The notes under the pieces were generated by a model that was given only the letters and a program-made list of their open reading frames with translations, did no database searches and was not told the DNA's origin. From assembly GCA_963740835.1 (NCBI GenBank), contig CAVUFH010000003.1, positions 1,674,001 to 1,738,000 of the forward strand: DNA of 64,000 nucleotides. The letters run 5' to 3'. The number at the start of each line of letters is the position of its first letter. Position 1 is the first letter of the stretch. A program made the position numbers and the translations under genes. This DNA is from CAVUFH01 sp963740835. Its GTDB lineage: Bacteria > Actinomycetota > Acidimicrobiia > IMCC26256 > PALSA-610. Below are positions 53,117-63,370 of the stretch, one piece after another.

Positions 53117-53156
53117 AGGCGCCCCCGCTCCACGGGAGTCGGGGGCGCTGCTTTTG
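53117..53156 (+). terminator. Rho-independent terminator
   Basis: Stem GCGCCCCCG (53119-53127) pairs with CGGGGGCGC (53140-53148) around a 12-base loop, followed by TGCTTTTGC. It closes the transcript of the small membrane protein. The 260 bases after it, up to the GT4 start at 53416, hold no recognisable gene. Confidence 0.82.
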
Positions 53157-53415
53157 CCGTGAACGCGCGATCGAAAGGCGCGAGTCGGATCGTTGCATCG
53201 CGTCCGATAGGAACGCCCGTGTCCCCTCGAAACGCGATGCCGTTTCAGAGCTGAGCAAGACCTGGCGCTCGAGCCGAAGTCGTTTGGTCGTGACCGCGGT
53301 TGGGAATCGAGCGCAATGGCGGTCGGGGGCCAGCGATGGCTCAAGGCGGAGCCAGGGACGGCATCGCTGCCCCCGACCCGTCGCGCGGCGTTGCCGCTGG
53401 GATCAGGGAGGATCG

Positions 53416-54504
53416 ATGCGGATCGGGATCATTGCGCCGCCATGGGTACCGGTGCCACCGCGGGCCTACGGGGGCACCGAAGAGTTCATTGGTGACCTCG
53501 CGTGTGAGCTTTCCAGAAGGGGTCACGAGGTGATCCTGTTCTGCACCGGGGACTCGACGTGTCCGGTCGAGCGGCGATGGCTCGTCAGCCCCGCCGAGTG
53601 CGACAACATCGGCGACCCTGCGATCGAACGCCGCCATGTGTTGGTTGCCTACGACGTGCTCCAAGACGTGGACGTCATTCATGACAACACCCGAATGGGA
53701 CCGTTGCATACGCTGCAGGTACCGAACGTGCCCGTCGCCGTGACTCACCACGGACCTTTTGACAACCAGGCTCACCGCGACTTTCGACGGGTGGACTCCC
53801 GGGTCGCGGTCGTTGCGATATCCCACCACCAGGCATCGACCGCTCGCGGGCTGCGCATCGCGAAAGTGATCCACCACGGCATCGACTCCAGCCGGTTCCC
53901 AGTCGGTGCCGGCGGCGACTACGTCGTGTTTCTTGGCCGCATGACGCCAGACAAGGGTGCCCACCGCGCCGCGGCCCTCGCCCGTAGAGCAGATGTTCCG
54001 TTGTTCATCGCGGGCAAGCGGCGCGAACCCGAAGAGATCGCCTACTTCGAAGAACGCGTCGAGCCGCTCCTCGGACCGAACATCGAATACGTCGGCGAAC
54101 CCGACAACGACGACAAGGCGACGTTGCTTGGTGGAGCGCGAGCGCTCCTGAACCCAATCGAGTGGCCAGAACCCTTCGGGCTCGTGATGATCGAGGCCAT
54201 GGCGTGCGGCACACCGGTCATCGCAACCGACCAAGGCGCTGCGCCCGAAATCGTGGAACACGGCACCACCGGCTTCATCGCCAACAGCGATACCGACATC
54301 CTGCAACGCATCGACGACGCGCAACGGCTCGATCGACAGTCGTGCCGCAACGCAGTCGAGCGTTACTTCTCCACAAGCCGCATGGCGCGCGACTACGAAG
54401 TGCTCTTCGAGCAGTTGACCCTCGACCGAACTGCGAGCACTCGGACGTCTCCTCCATCGCACGATGAGCATCGCGCAGAGCCCCGCAACGTGATTGCGGA
54501 CTGA
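53416..54504 (+). CDS. Glycosyltransferase family 4
   Basis: 362 residues, ATG 53416 after AGGGAGG. N-terminal donor/acceptor fold MRIGIIAPPWVPVPPRAYGG, glycine loop GGTEEFIGDLACELSRRGHE, YVVFLGRMTPDKGAHRAAAL, and the EPFGLVMIEAMACGTPVIAT motif that defines GT4 active sites (E-x7-E). Likely adds a sugar to a glycan or glycolipid. C-terminal tail after the domain is Ser/Thr/Arg-rich. Confidence 0.9.
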   Translation: MRIGIIAPPWVPVPPRAYGGTEEFIGDLACELSRRGHEVILFCTGDSTCPVERRWLVSPAECDNIGDPAIERRHVLVAYDVLQDVDVIHDNTRMGPLHTLQVPNVPVAVTHHGPFDNQAHRDFRRVDSRVAVVAISHHQASTARGLRIAKVIHHGIDSSRFPVGAGGDYVVFLGRMTPDKGAHRAAALARRADVPLFIAGKRREPEEIAYFEERVEPLLGPNIEYVGEPDNDDKATLLGGARALLNPIEWPEPFGLVMIEAMACGTPVIATDQGAAPEIVEHGTTGFIANSDTDILQRIDDAQRLDRQSCRNAVERYFSTSRMARDYEVLFEQLTLDRTASTRTSPPSHDEHRAEPRNVIAD

Positions 54505-54586
54505 TGGAGCGCCGATCTCGACCACACGCAGGCTCATCCGGCACACGCCGTCAACGAGTCCTGAGGCGAAGGCGCGACGGGTCCCG

Positions 54587-55114
54587 CTACGAGGATGCGG
54601 CGTCGCGATACGTCACGTAGAGCTCGCGTGGCCAGTAGCGGGTCACCCTCACTGCGTCAGCCTCTACGAGTTCGAGTCGGACTCGGTCGTACTCGTAGCA
54701 GTTGAGCTCGTACTGGTTGCCCCACGGGTCGACGAGATCGAACGCCCAGCACAGATCGAAGTCCACGAGATCGGTCAGTACGAGTGGCTCGCCGCTCGGG
54801 TTCGCGATTCCGCAGGGCAGCGATCGGGCGAACGACATGAAGGTGTCGGCGTCGACGCTGAAGGCGACCCCGGTCTGCTGCGGGACCATCGGGTGACCCT
54901 CGCTGACCTCGAACAGCGCGAGCGTCGTCCGTCCGCCGTCGGCCGAGATCTGGAGCGGACCTCCCTCGAACCCGGTTGCCCAGAAGTCGTATGCGGCGAC
55001 CGGCTCGAACCCGAGATGCTCCGCGTACCACCGGGCGGCCTCGGCTCGGTCCGGCACGCGAATGTGCACATGGTCGAGCCGTCCCATACGAAATGCTGGC
55101 CGCGCTCCCGGCAT
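54587..55114 (-). CDS. VOC-superfamily (glyoxalase/extradiol-like) protein
   Basis: 175 residues, start 55114 (ATG 55087, giving MGRLDHVHIRV, is also plausible). Paired beta-alpha-beta-beta-beta modules: LDHVHIRVPDRAEAARWYAE and GVAFSVDADTFMSFARSL, with DPWGNQYELN near the C-terminus as in VOC domains. Metal ligands probably the first-strand His and late Glu. Substrate unknown. Confidence 0.83.
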   Translation of the reverse strand: MPGARPAFRMGRLDHVHIRVPDRAEAARWYAEHLGFEPVAAYDFWATGFEGGPLQISADGGRTTLALFEVSEGHPMVPQQTGVAFSVDADTFMSFARSLPCGIANPSGEPLVLTDLVDFDLCWAFDLVDPWGNQYELNCYEYDRVRLELVEADAVRVTRYWPRELYVTYRDAASS

Positions 55115-55127
55115 GCCGTCAGCGTAG

Positions 55128-55244
55128 ATGCAGGACGCATGGGAGTGGTGCGATCAGATGGTCGGATGGATGACCCAAAACAAGGGCGCGTGGGATCAGT
55201 GGGACCGCGGCTGGATGATGAACGGCTCCATGATGGGCGGATAG
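55128..55244 (+). CDS. 38-codon Met/Trp-rich mini-ORF, possible
   Basis: ATG 55128 to TAG 55244 reads MQDAWEWCDQMVGWMTQNKG and on to GWMMNGSMMGG: seven Met and six Trp in 38 residues, one Cys. No Shine-Dalgarno is evident and a stop lies directly before the ATG. The composition is far from random for this GC content and recalls Met-rich copper-binding tails, but it may be the C-terminal scrap of a lost gene. Confidence 0.3.
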   Translation: MQDAWEWCDQMVGWMTQNKGAWDQWDRGWMMNGSMMGG

Positions 55245-55359
55245 GCGTCTCCATTCGGAGCCGACGCCCATCGAGCTCTGTCGAGCGGCACTCGAGCAAA
55301 TCCTCGAGACGGACCCGCAGCTCGATCAGCTGCACTGGTTCTCGGGTGCTTCCGACTCG

Positions 55360-57555
<2,196 letters not shown>

Positions 57556-57670
57556 TTGGACCTCCCGAAGCGTGGACACACGTTGACACGACTCTAAGAC
57601 GGCCTCGGTCGCTGGGGTAGGGACGAACGGCACACGCGGAGCTGTTGGTGTACGTCCGGCAGATGCCGGC

Positions 57671-57721
57671 TGTTCAAGTGCCATCTGCCGCCCTATACGC
57701 AGGGCAGATGGCATTTGAACA
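57671..57721. promoter_or_regulatory. 19-bp inverted repeat between usp and katG
   Basis: Left arm TGTTCAAGTGCCATCTGCC (57671-57689) and right arm GGCAGATGGCATTTGAACA (57703-57721) match at 18 of 19 positions around a 13-base loop. It is downstream of the universal stress gene and upstream of katG, both minus strand. It could be a terminator stem without a T-run or a regulator-binding site. A shorter CCGGC/GCCGG hairpin precedes it. Confidence 0.7.
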
Positions 57722-57777
57722 TCACGCCTAACGGCGGCAATGGCGCGCGCCGCGCCGCGATGCCTGACCGCCGACGC

Positions 57778-58242
57778 TCAGTCGGTTGCCGTGTCAACGA
57801 TCAGCAGGCTGCACGGGCAGTGGTGAGACACCTTGTTCGGCACACTCCCTAACACGAATCGTCGCGCGCCCGTCATTCCGCGACTTCCGACGACGACGAG
57901 GTCGCCACCGACCTGCTCGGCGACGCCAACCAACACGTCGGCGGCGTCACCCGGCACGGCATGCAACTCGACCCTGACGCCTTCACGCCGCGCCTCGCTT
58001 GCGGCGTGCTCGCACACTTGCTCGCCCTGCGCGGTCACACTCCTGTTCACGTGCTCCACGTCGACCGTAGACGCACCCGCGCTGGCTGCCATCGCAACGC
58101 TGCCGAGTGACACCGGCCGGTACGCACTCACGATGTGCAGCGTCGCGCCCGACAGCTTCGCGAGCGCCGTCGCCCGATGCACCGCAATACCCGCTGATTC
58201 GGAACCATCAGTCCCAACCACAATCACATCAAACACGCTCAC
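57778..58242 (-). CDS. Universal stress protein
   Basis: 154 residues, start 58242. UspA fold: VIVVGTDGSESAGIAVHRAT at the N-terminus and VVGSRGMTGARRFVLGSVPN, the G-x2-G-x9-G(S/T)-type ATP-binding loop, near the end. ATP-binding type. It lies upstream of katG in the same orientation and may share oxidative-stress control. Overlaps the membrane gene by 14 bases. Confidence 0.9.
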   Translation of the reverse strand: MSVFDVIVVGTDGSESAGIAVHRATALAKLSGATLHIVSAYRPVSLGSVAMAASAGASTVDVEHVNRSVTAQGEQVCEHAASEARREGVRVELHAVPGDAADVLVGVAEQVGGDLVVVGSRGMTGARRFVLGSVPNKVSHHCPCSLLIVDTATD

Positions 58243-58684
58243 AGTCTCCTACGCGTCCCGACCCGCCGCCAGCCGCCACCAGATACTCACTGGCAGTTAG
58301 GTGCGCGTCACGCGCGCTTCCGAGGAACTGTCGTCGAGTGAGGATCACGATCAGCGTGCCGACCATGGCGCAGAGTGCGATGGTCCCTCCCATGGCGGGA
58401 GACCAGACAGCTATTGCGATGGCGATACCCAGGAGTGCCAAGAGCGCCGATCTGACCGCGATGTCGCGGCGTTGGCGTCGATCGAGCGACCGGCACGATC
58501 GTGACAGAGCGACCGACCAGCCAACGAGTGCTACGGCGGCACCGATTGCTACGGCTGCGCGCACGTGCTCCGTCGTCGACGCGCTCCGGTCACAGGAGAG
58601 GTATCGACTCACGCACAGTCGCGTTGAGTAGCACGTTGCACCCCGAGCGGCAGTCATGGCGCGGCGAACAGTTGCTGCCGTCAC
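58229..58684 (-). CDS. Small membrane protein, uncertain
   Basis: Up to 151 residues; start uncertain. Three hydrophobic helices are plain (VRAAVAIGAAVALVGWSVAL, ALLALLGIAIAIAVW, GTIALCAMVGTLIVIL) with positively charged loops. The N-terminal ~40 residues are less convincing, so the true start may be later, for example at the GTG encoding VRAAVAIG. Overlaps the start of the stress protein by 14 bases. Unknown function. Confidence 0.5.
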   Translation of the reverse strand: MTAATVRRAMTAARGATCYSTRLCVSRYLSCDRSASTTEHVRAAVAIGAAVALVGWSVALSRSCRSLDRRQRRDIAVRSALLALLGIAIAIAVWSPAMGGTIALCAMVGTLIVILTRRQFLGSARDAHLTASEYLVAAGGGSGRVGDCERV

Positions 58685-58696
58685 AATGTTGGGCGC

Positions 58697-59344
58697 ATGA
58701 CCCGCCTCGTTGCCGTATTTGGTGCGTCGCCCGGAATCGGGAAGACGACGCTCGCGCGGCGACTCGCGGCAGAGGCACGCCGGATCGGCAGCGTCGACCG
58801 CTTCGACGAGGAAGACATCCTGTCACGAAGCGAGTTTGCGACCGTCGCGACCCAGTTTCGGGCAACGGGAGTTGTTGATCTCGACGTTCTGCTCGACGCG
58901 TCAACGCGTTTCGTCGTGTCGGCGATGGCGTACGACACGGTGGTGACCGACACACTGTTCCCGTTCGTCCCGTCATTGCTGGCATGGGGTCATGACGAAG
59001 CGACGATCCGGTCGTTCATTGCGCAACTCCACTCGATCCTCGAACGGCTTCGGCCGTTCTTCGTGTATCTCGATGGCGAGCCCGCCGAGGCACTCTCGCG
59101 CGCCGCGAAACGCAGCGGTGACGTCTGGCTGCACAACTTCCTCGCCAAAGTGACGACCTACAAGGCCACGCCACCGATACGCGACTTGCCCGGGACCGTG
59201 GCGCACCTTCGCCGTGAACGTGATGTCACTGTTGGCTGTCTGATCGACGCCGGATTCAACGTCGCGATACTTCGTGACGCGCACACTCGCGCCGCTGATG
59301 ACGTCGCCGCCGAGGCTCTCTCCCACCTCAAATGGCTCCGCTGA
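58697..59344 (+). CDS. P-loop kinase-like ATP-binding protein
   Basis: 215 residues, ATG 58697. Walker A GASPGIGKTTLARRLAAE, then a DRFDEEDI acidic motif and YDTVVTDTLFPFVPSLL in the place where deoxynucleoside/uridine kinases bind substrate. Helical C-terminal half with no other domain. Could phosphorylate a nucleoside or small metabolite. Divergent from the membrane gene (12-base gap). Confidence 0.72.
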   Translation: MTRLVAVFGASPGIGKTTLARRLAAEARRIGSVDRFDEEDILSRSEFATVATQFRATGVVDLDVLLDASTRFVVSAMAYDTVVTDTLFPFVPSLLAWGHDEATIRSFIAQLHSILERLRPFFVYLDGEPAEALSRAAKRSGDVWLHNFLAKVTTYKATPPIRDLPGTVAHLRRERDVTVGCLIDAGFNVAILRDAHTRAADDVAAEALSHLKWLR

Positions 59345-59518
59345 CCTCGCGCACCCATCGCCCGCTCTCGCGCCGGGCGAGTCGAGCGCAGCGCGGCAGA
59401 TGCGGCGTTCGTCCGGGGTGTCGCGTCACGCATCGCGGGGAAGCATTCTGGTCGGAGCCCGGCGCGTTCGCCTGGCGCGGCGGCAACGCGCGTTGAGAGG
59501 AGTTCGCAGGTCGTCGAT

Positions 59519-59669
59519 GCTTGCTGTCGAAGCTCACGAGCGCGGTGGCCCCGAGAAGCTCCACGTTGAACGGGTGGATTGCCCAGAACCGCCGCCTGGT
59601 GAGGTGTTGGTCGAAGTTCCGCCGGCGGGATCACCCCGACGACGCGACGGTATCGGGCGCCGGCGATGA
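59519..59669 (+). pseudogene. Quinone/zinc-free alcohol dehydrogenase N-terminal remnant
   Basis: ATG 59519 reads MLAVEAHERGGPEKLHVERV, then PEPPPGEVLVEV, the start of a MDR-family NADPH:quinone oxidoreductase (compare the MKAVRAHExGGPExL pattern). The next bases in a shifted frame would give AGGITP. The rest of the ~310-residue enzyme is absent. Truncated pseudogene. Confidence 0.6.
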
Positions 59670-59731
59670 CTTCTGCACGCGGTTTGCAGTCTGAACCGGT
59701 GCATCGCCAACCAAGAGGAGAGGAAGGCGGC

Positions 59732-60023
59732 ATGGGCAAGCTCATCGTGACCGAGTTCGTGACGCGGGACGGGGTGGGCAGGCGCCCGGAGGGCCTGACG
59801 AGACGACGGCGGCGGCTTCACGCTGCGCTTCGGCCTTTTCGACCGGCTGGAACTGTGGCTGTACCCGGTTCTGCTCGGCCGCGGTAAGCAGGTGTTCGCC
59901 GACGGGACCGTGCCCACCGCGCTGCGGCTGATCGAATCGGTCACCTCTCCCAGTGGCGTGCTGCAGCTCACCTACGACACCGCCGGGACACCCATATACG
60001 GCCAGATGGGCGAGCGGAGCTGA
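59732..60023 (+). pseudogene. RibD/DHFR-like reductase with internal deletion
   Basis: ATG 59732 gives MGKLIVTEFVTRDGV, the family start. Then only the C-terminal third is left, in another frame: RLELWLYPVLLGRGKQVFAD, GTVPTALRLIESVTSPSGVL to TGA 60023. About 100 residues in between are missing. Second decayed member of this family in the window (see 19829). Confidence 0.72.
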
Positions 60024-60030
60024 CGAGCGA

Positions 60031-60058
60031 GCGAGGCCGAGTGTGCGAGGCCGAGTGT
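60031..60058 (+). repeat. 14-bp tandem duplication at the tRNA 3' end
   Basis: GCGAGGCCGAGTGT at 60031 is repeated exactly at 60045; the second copy ends on the base that is the tRNA discriminator position. It could be a duplicated end of an integration target or a slippage product. Confidence 0.85.
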
Positions 60059-60139
60059 GCGAGCGGGGAGACTCGAACTCCCACGTCTTTCGACACTGGG
60101 ACCTAAACCCAGCGCGTCTGCCAATTCCGCCACGCTCGC
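60058..60139 (-). tRNA. tRNA-Leu (anticodon TAG)
   Basis: Minus strand begins GCGAGCGTGGCGGAATTGGC; the acceptor 3' strand CGCTCGC pairs fully. Anticodon stem CTGGG/CCCAG holds loop TTTAGGT, so the anticodon is TAG, reading CUN leucine codons. Long variable arm TGTCGAAAGACGT marks it as class II. T-loop GTTCGAGTC present. No encoded CCA. Flanked on its 3' side by remnant genes. Confidence 0.95.
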
Positions 60140-60179
60140 GTCGTGAACACGGTCAGTTTCGCGCAGCGGTGGTGCGGCC

Positions 60180-62012
60180 CTACCGCGCGATGAGCTGCGC
60201 CGCGTTGGCGGCATCGTCGGGGGCGAAGGCGATGATGGCGCACCGGCAGGCTTTCTGCGCTTCGACCTTCAGGTTGAGGTCACGGACGCGAGCCGTGACC
60301 GCGGGATCGATGCCGGGCACGTCGCGGGTGACTTGCGCGACGAATGAGGACGGCAACACGAAGTTGAGGTCGGCGCGGCCCGCCTTTTCCAGCGCGTCCG
60401 ACAACTCGAGCTGCTTGGCCCGCAGCTCTTGTTCCTCGGCGGCCGTCAGTGGCGTCGTCGCCCACAGCACGTCGGCACCGGGCGCGGCCGCGAGCTGGCT
60501 CGTGTGGAAGCCGTTCTCGGTGACATACCAGACCTCGTCGGCATCGTCGGCGCGCGCTTCACGGCCGTAGCCGAACATGAAACCGAGGTTGTCGTCGACG
60601 CGCACGTCGTCGCCTTTCCGGTCGAGCTCGTTGACAACTGCGCGTTGAACGCCGAAGAACGGCGTATCCGCGGCGCGGACGATCACGCGTGTCTTGGGGT
60701 CGAGCTTCGGCTCGACCGCCCTGATCGCGGCACGCGCGACGGCTTCACTGGGGGTGATGCGATCGGTCTGGCCGATGCGAACCGAGAGCGTGATCGACGC
60801 GAACACGACGACGAGCGCGAGTGCGGCACCGGCGAGTTGGTTGGCGACCCGGTTCCGATCGAGATCGAGCGCGATCCAGATCGACCAGATGCTGGAGAAC
60901 ACGATCAGGAGCGCGAGGGGGATGCGCCAATAGAAGACGTAGCGCTCGGCGGCGCCGAGCACACGGGTGAGCGCGAGGAAGCCGGCGACGGTGAGCGTCG
61001 TGGTGATCGCGAGGAGCTCGAGCGAACCGGGCCGCCGGCGATGTCTGGTCGCGATCCAGGCGCCGGTGAGGAGCGCAGCCGGGATGAGCAGCCAGGCCGG
61101 CGACGCGCCGTCGACGGCGTTCGTGATCGGGTTGAGCTCGTGGTGACCGCCCAGCCACGGCGGCGGGACCTCGAACTCCTCCGCGAGGATGCGCGCGGCC
61201 TCGCGCGCACCGAGCGTCGGTTCGTCGGAGCTGGTGAGCGAGTCGGCGAGCGGCCGCAGGTTCGACTCGTGCACGAACTCCTGCAGCACCGGCGGGATCC
61301 AGATGACCACGAACGCGAGCAGCGCCCAGAGTGCTGGACGCTTCCAAGTCGTCGAGGATCGGCCCCCGTGGCGGAGCGCGAACGCGAGCGCGCAGACACC
61401 GGCCGCGACGACGAGCGGCAGGTAGCCGACGTGTGCCTGCACGAGGATGCTCGCGGTGACGACGGTGAAGACGAGCGCGCGCGGCTTTCTCGTGGCGAGC
61501 ACCCACACGAGCAGCACGAAGAGCGGGAACATCGGGAACGCGACGTTCGGGTTCCACGCGTCGAGCACCATCGACGGGCCCATCGCGCCGTAGGCGAGGC
61601 CCATGAACGCGAGCGCAACGAGGAGCCGCGCGGATCCGCCGGAACGCCAGGCGACGTACGCGATCGCGGCGACGACGACCGCTTGTACGAGTGCGTTGGC
61701 GACGAGAGTTCCCCACGCCGCGGTGCCGGTGAGCCCGGACACGGGCGCGAGCAGGTAATAGGCGGCAGGCCCGGGATGGTTCCAGCCGAAACGGCTGTAG
61801 GCACCGACGAGCGGGATCTCGGAGCTCCACACGTCGCGGACGCGCAGATCCATCAGTGCGAAGTCGCCGACCGGCACGTACTTGTGACCGGCACGCGTGG
61901 CGATCGCAACGATGAACGGAACCAGCGCGACGAGCGTCAGGGCGACACCGAGGATGACGCGCGATCGCCGCCCATTGAATGTGGGCGGTGAGAGCCTCGC
62001 TGCGCGCGTCAC
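60180..62012 (-). CDS. Polytopic membrane protein, glycosyltransferase-like
   Basis: 610 residues. About 11-12 hydrophobic helices, with an N-terminal periplasmic-loop motif VGDFALMDLRVRDVWSSEIP, then VGAYSRFGWNHPGPAAYYLL, which is reminiscent of the GT39/GT-C first loop with acidic residues. The last ~190 residues are a soluble domain (ADDADEVWYVTENGFHTSQL). I would guess a polyprenyl-linked sugar transferase. Starts near 62012, divergent from the next gene (26-base gap). Confidence 0.72.
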   Translation of the reverse strand: MTRAARLSPPTFNGRRSRVILGVALTLVALVPFIVAIATRAGHKYVPVGDFALMDLRVRDVWSSEIPLVGAYSRFGWNHPGPAAYYLLAPVSGLTGTAAWGTLVANALVQAVVVAAIAYVAWRSGGSARLLVALAFMGLAYGAMGPSMVLDAWNPNVAFPMFPLFVLLVWVLATRKPRALVFTVVTASILVQAHVGYLPLVVAAGVCALAFALRHGGRSSTTWKRPALWALLAFVVIWIPPVLQEFVHESNLRPLADSLTSSDEPTLGAREAARILAEEFEVPPPWLGGHHELNPITNAVDGASPAWLLIPAALLTGAWIATRHRRRPGSLELLAITTTLTVAGFLALTRVLGAAERYVFYWRIPLALLIVFSSIWSIWIALDLDRNRVANQLAGAALALVVVFASITLSVRIGQTDRITPSEAVARAAIRAVEPKLDPKTRVIVRAADTPFFGVQRAVVNELDRKGDDVRVDDNLGFMFGYGREARADDADEVWYVTENGFHTSQLAAAPGADVLWATTPLTAAEEQELRAKQLELSDALEKAGRADLNFVLPSSFVAQVTRDVPGIDPAVTARVRDLNLKVEAQKACRCAIIAFAPDDAANAAQLIAR

Positions 62013-62038
62013 AAGCCATCACCGTATGATCCGCGGCC

Positions 62039-63370
62039 GTGGCCGGCACGACGGGGTGGACGCGCGCCTTTGGCGTCCGACTCGCATTCGTGGTCGCGGC
62101 GGCGGCGACGACGCGGGTGGCGTACGACCTCGTCGTCCTGCGTCACCTGCATCTCGGCATCGACTCGACCTGGTACTTCCTCGAAGGCGGCGTGATCCGG
62201 CAGGAACACGCCTACGCGGATCCGGCGGTGTTCGCGACTTCTCGGGCGGCGACCGCGGCGTGGCCGCCGCTGTATCCCGTGTTCCTCGCGCTGGTGCGTG
62301 TGTTCGCGGGTGACTCGATACGCGCCGCGCAGCTCAGTGGTGTCGTCACCGGCTGCGCGACGGTCGCGCTCACCGGTCTCGTCGGGCGGCGCATCGCGGG
62401 CCCCGGCACCGGGCTGCTCGCGGCCGCGCTGGCAGCCGCGAGCCCATTGCTGATTGCGGCCGACGGGTCTGTGATGTCGGAGACGCTCTTTGTGGCGCTC
62501 GCGCTCGCGACGCTGTTGTGCGCGCTCGCCGCGGGTGGCTCGCGGCGCGTCTGGCCGTGGGTCGTGGTCGGAGCCGGCGCGGGCCTCGCCGCGCTCACGC
62601 GCGCCGAAGGACTGCTGCTGATCCCATTCGTCGTGCTGCCAGTGGCGTTGTACGCGTTCCGCGACGCTGCCCGACGCGCGTTGTTGGCGACGGCCGTCGC
62701 GGGCGCGACGGTGGTGGTCGTCGTCGCGCCGTGGGTCGCGCGCAACGCCCAGCGCGTCGACGAGCCGACGATCGCGAACGTGTCGTCGTCGACCGCGATT
62801 GCCGGCGCCAATTGTCGCCAGACCTATGGCGGCGACGCGCTGGGCTCGTGGGACTTCGCGTGCATCCGCAACGAGCGCCGCCGCGTGCTCACCGAGGCGG
62901 AGTGGACCTCCGAGATCCGGCGGGAAGGGCTGCGCTATGCCCGCGCGCACACGTCGAAGCTGCCGGTGGTCGGCGTTGCGCGCGTCGCCCGGCTGTGGGG
63001 CGTATGGGATCCGCGCGACCAGGTCGATCGGGAGCAGCTCGAGACGCGCCGCCGGAGCTGGCAGTACTTCGTGGCCGTGACCGGCATCGTCACCTTGGTG
63101 CTCGGTATCGTCGGTCTGATGGGGCTCGGGCGCGCCGGACGCCCGATCGAAGGTCTGGTCGGTCTCCTCGCGTTGGTGTTCGTGATGGCGCTGGCGACAT
63201 ACGGGAATACGCGGTTTCGGACGACGGCCGAGCCCGCGCTGTTGGTCGGCGTGGCGGCCGCGCTGCGACCGGTGCTGCGGCGCGTGGCTCATCGCGACGC
63301 GACCGTGACCACGAGCCGATCGGAGACGTCTTCCGGTGTCACCGCCGTCTTGCCGTCCGGGAACGCGTAG
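62039..63370 (+). CDS. Glycosyltransferase family 39-type membrane protein
   Basis: 443 residues, GTG 62039. GT39/ArnT-like: LGIDSTWYFLEGGVIRQEHA (Asp in first extracellular loop), WPPLYPVFLALVRVFAGDS and SETLFVALALATLLCALAAG, then a run of TM helices. Adds lipid-linked sugars to protein or lipid at the outer face. The 3' end runs antisense through the neighbouring gene for 82 bases; the final ~28 residues look unnatural and may follow a lost stop. Confidence 0.82.
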   Translation: MAGTTGWTRAFGVRLAFVVAAAATTRVAYDLVVLRHLHLGIDSTWYFLEGGVIRQEHAYADPAVFATSRAATAAWPPLYPVFLALVRVFAGDSIRAAQLSGVVTGCATVALTGLVGRRIAGPGTGLLAAALAAASPLLIAADGSVMSETLFVALALATLLCALAAGGSRRVWPWVVVGAGAGLAALTRAEGLLLIPFVVLPVALYAFRDAARRALLATAVAGATVVVVVAPWVARNAQRVDEPTIANVSSSTAIAGANCRQTYGGDALGSWDFACIRNERRRVLTEAEWTSEIRREGLRYARAHTSKLPVVGVARVARLWGVWDPRDQVDREQLETRRRSWQYFVAVTGIVTLVLGIVGLMGLGRAGRPIEGLVGLLALVFVMALATYGNTRFRTTAEPALLVGVAAALRPVLRRVAHRDATVTTSRSETSSGVTAVLPSGNA

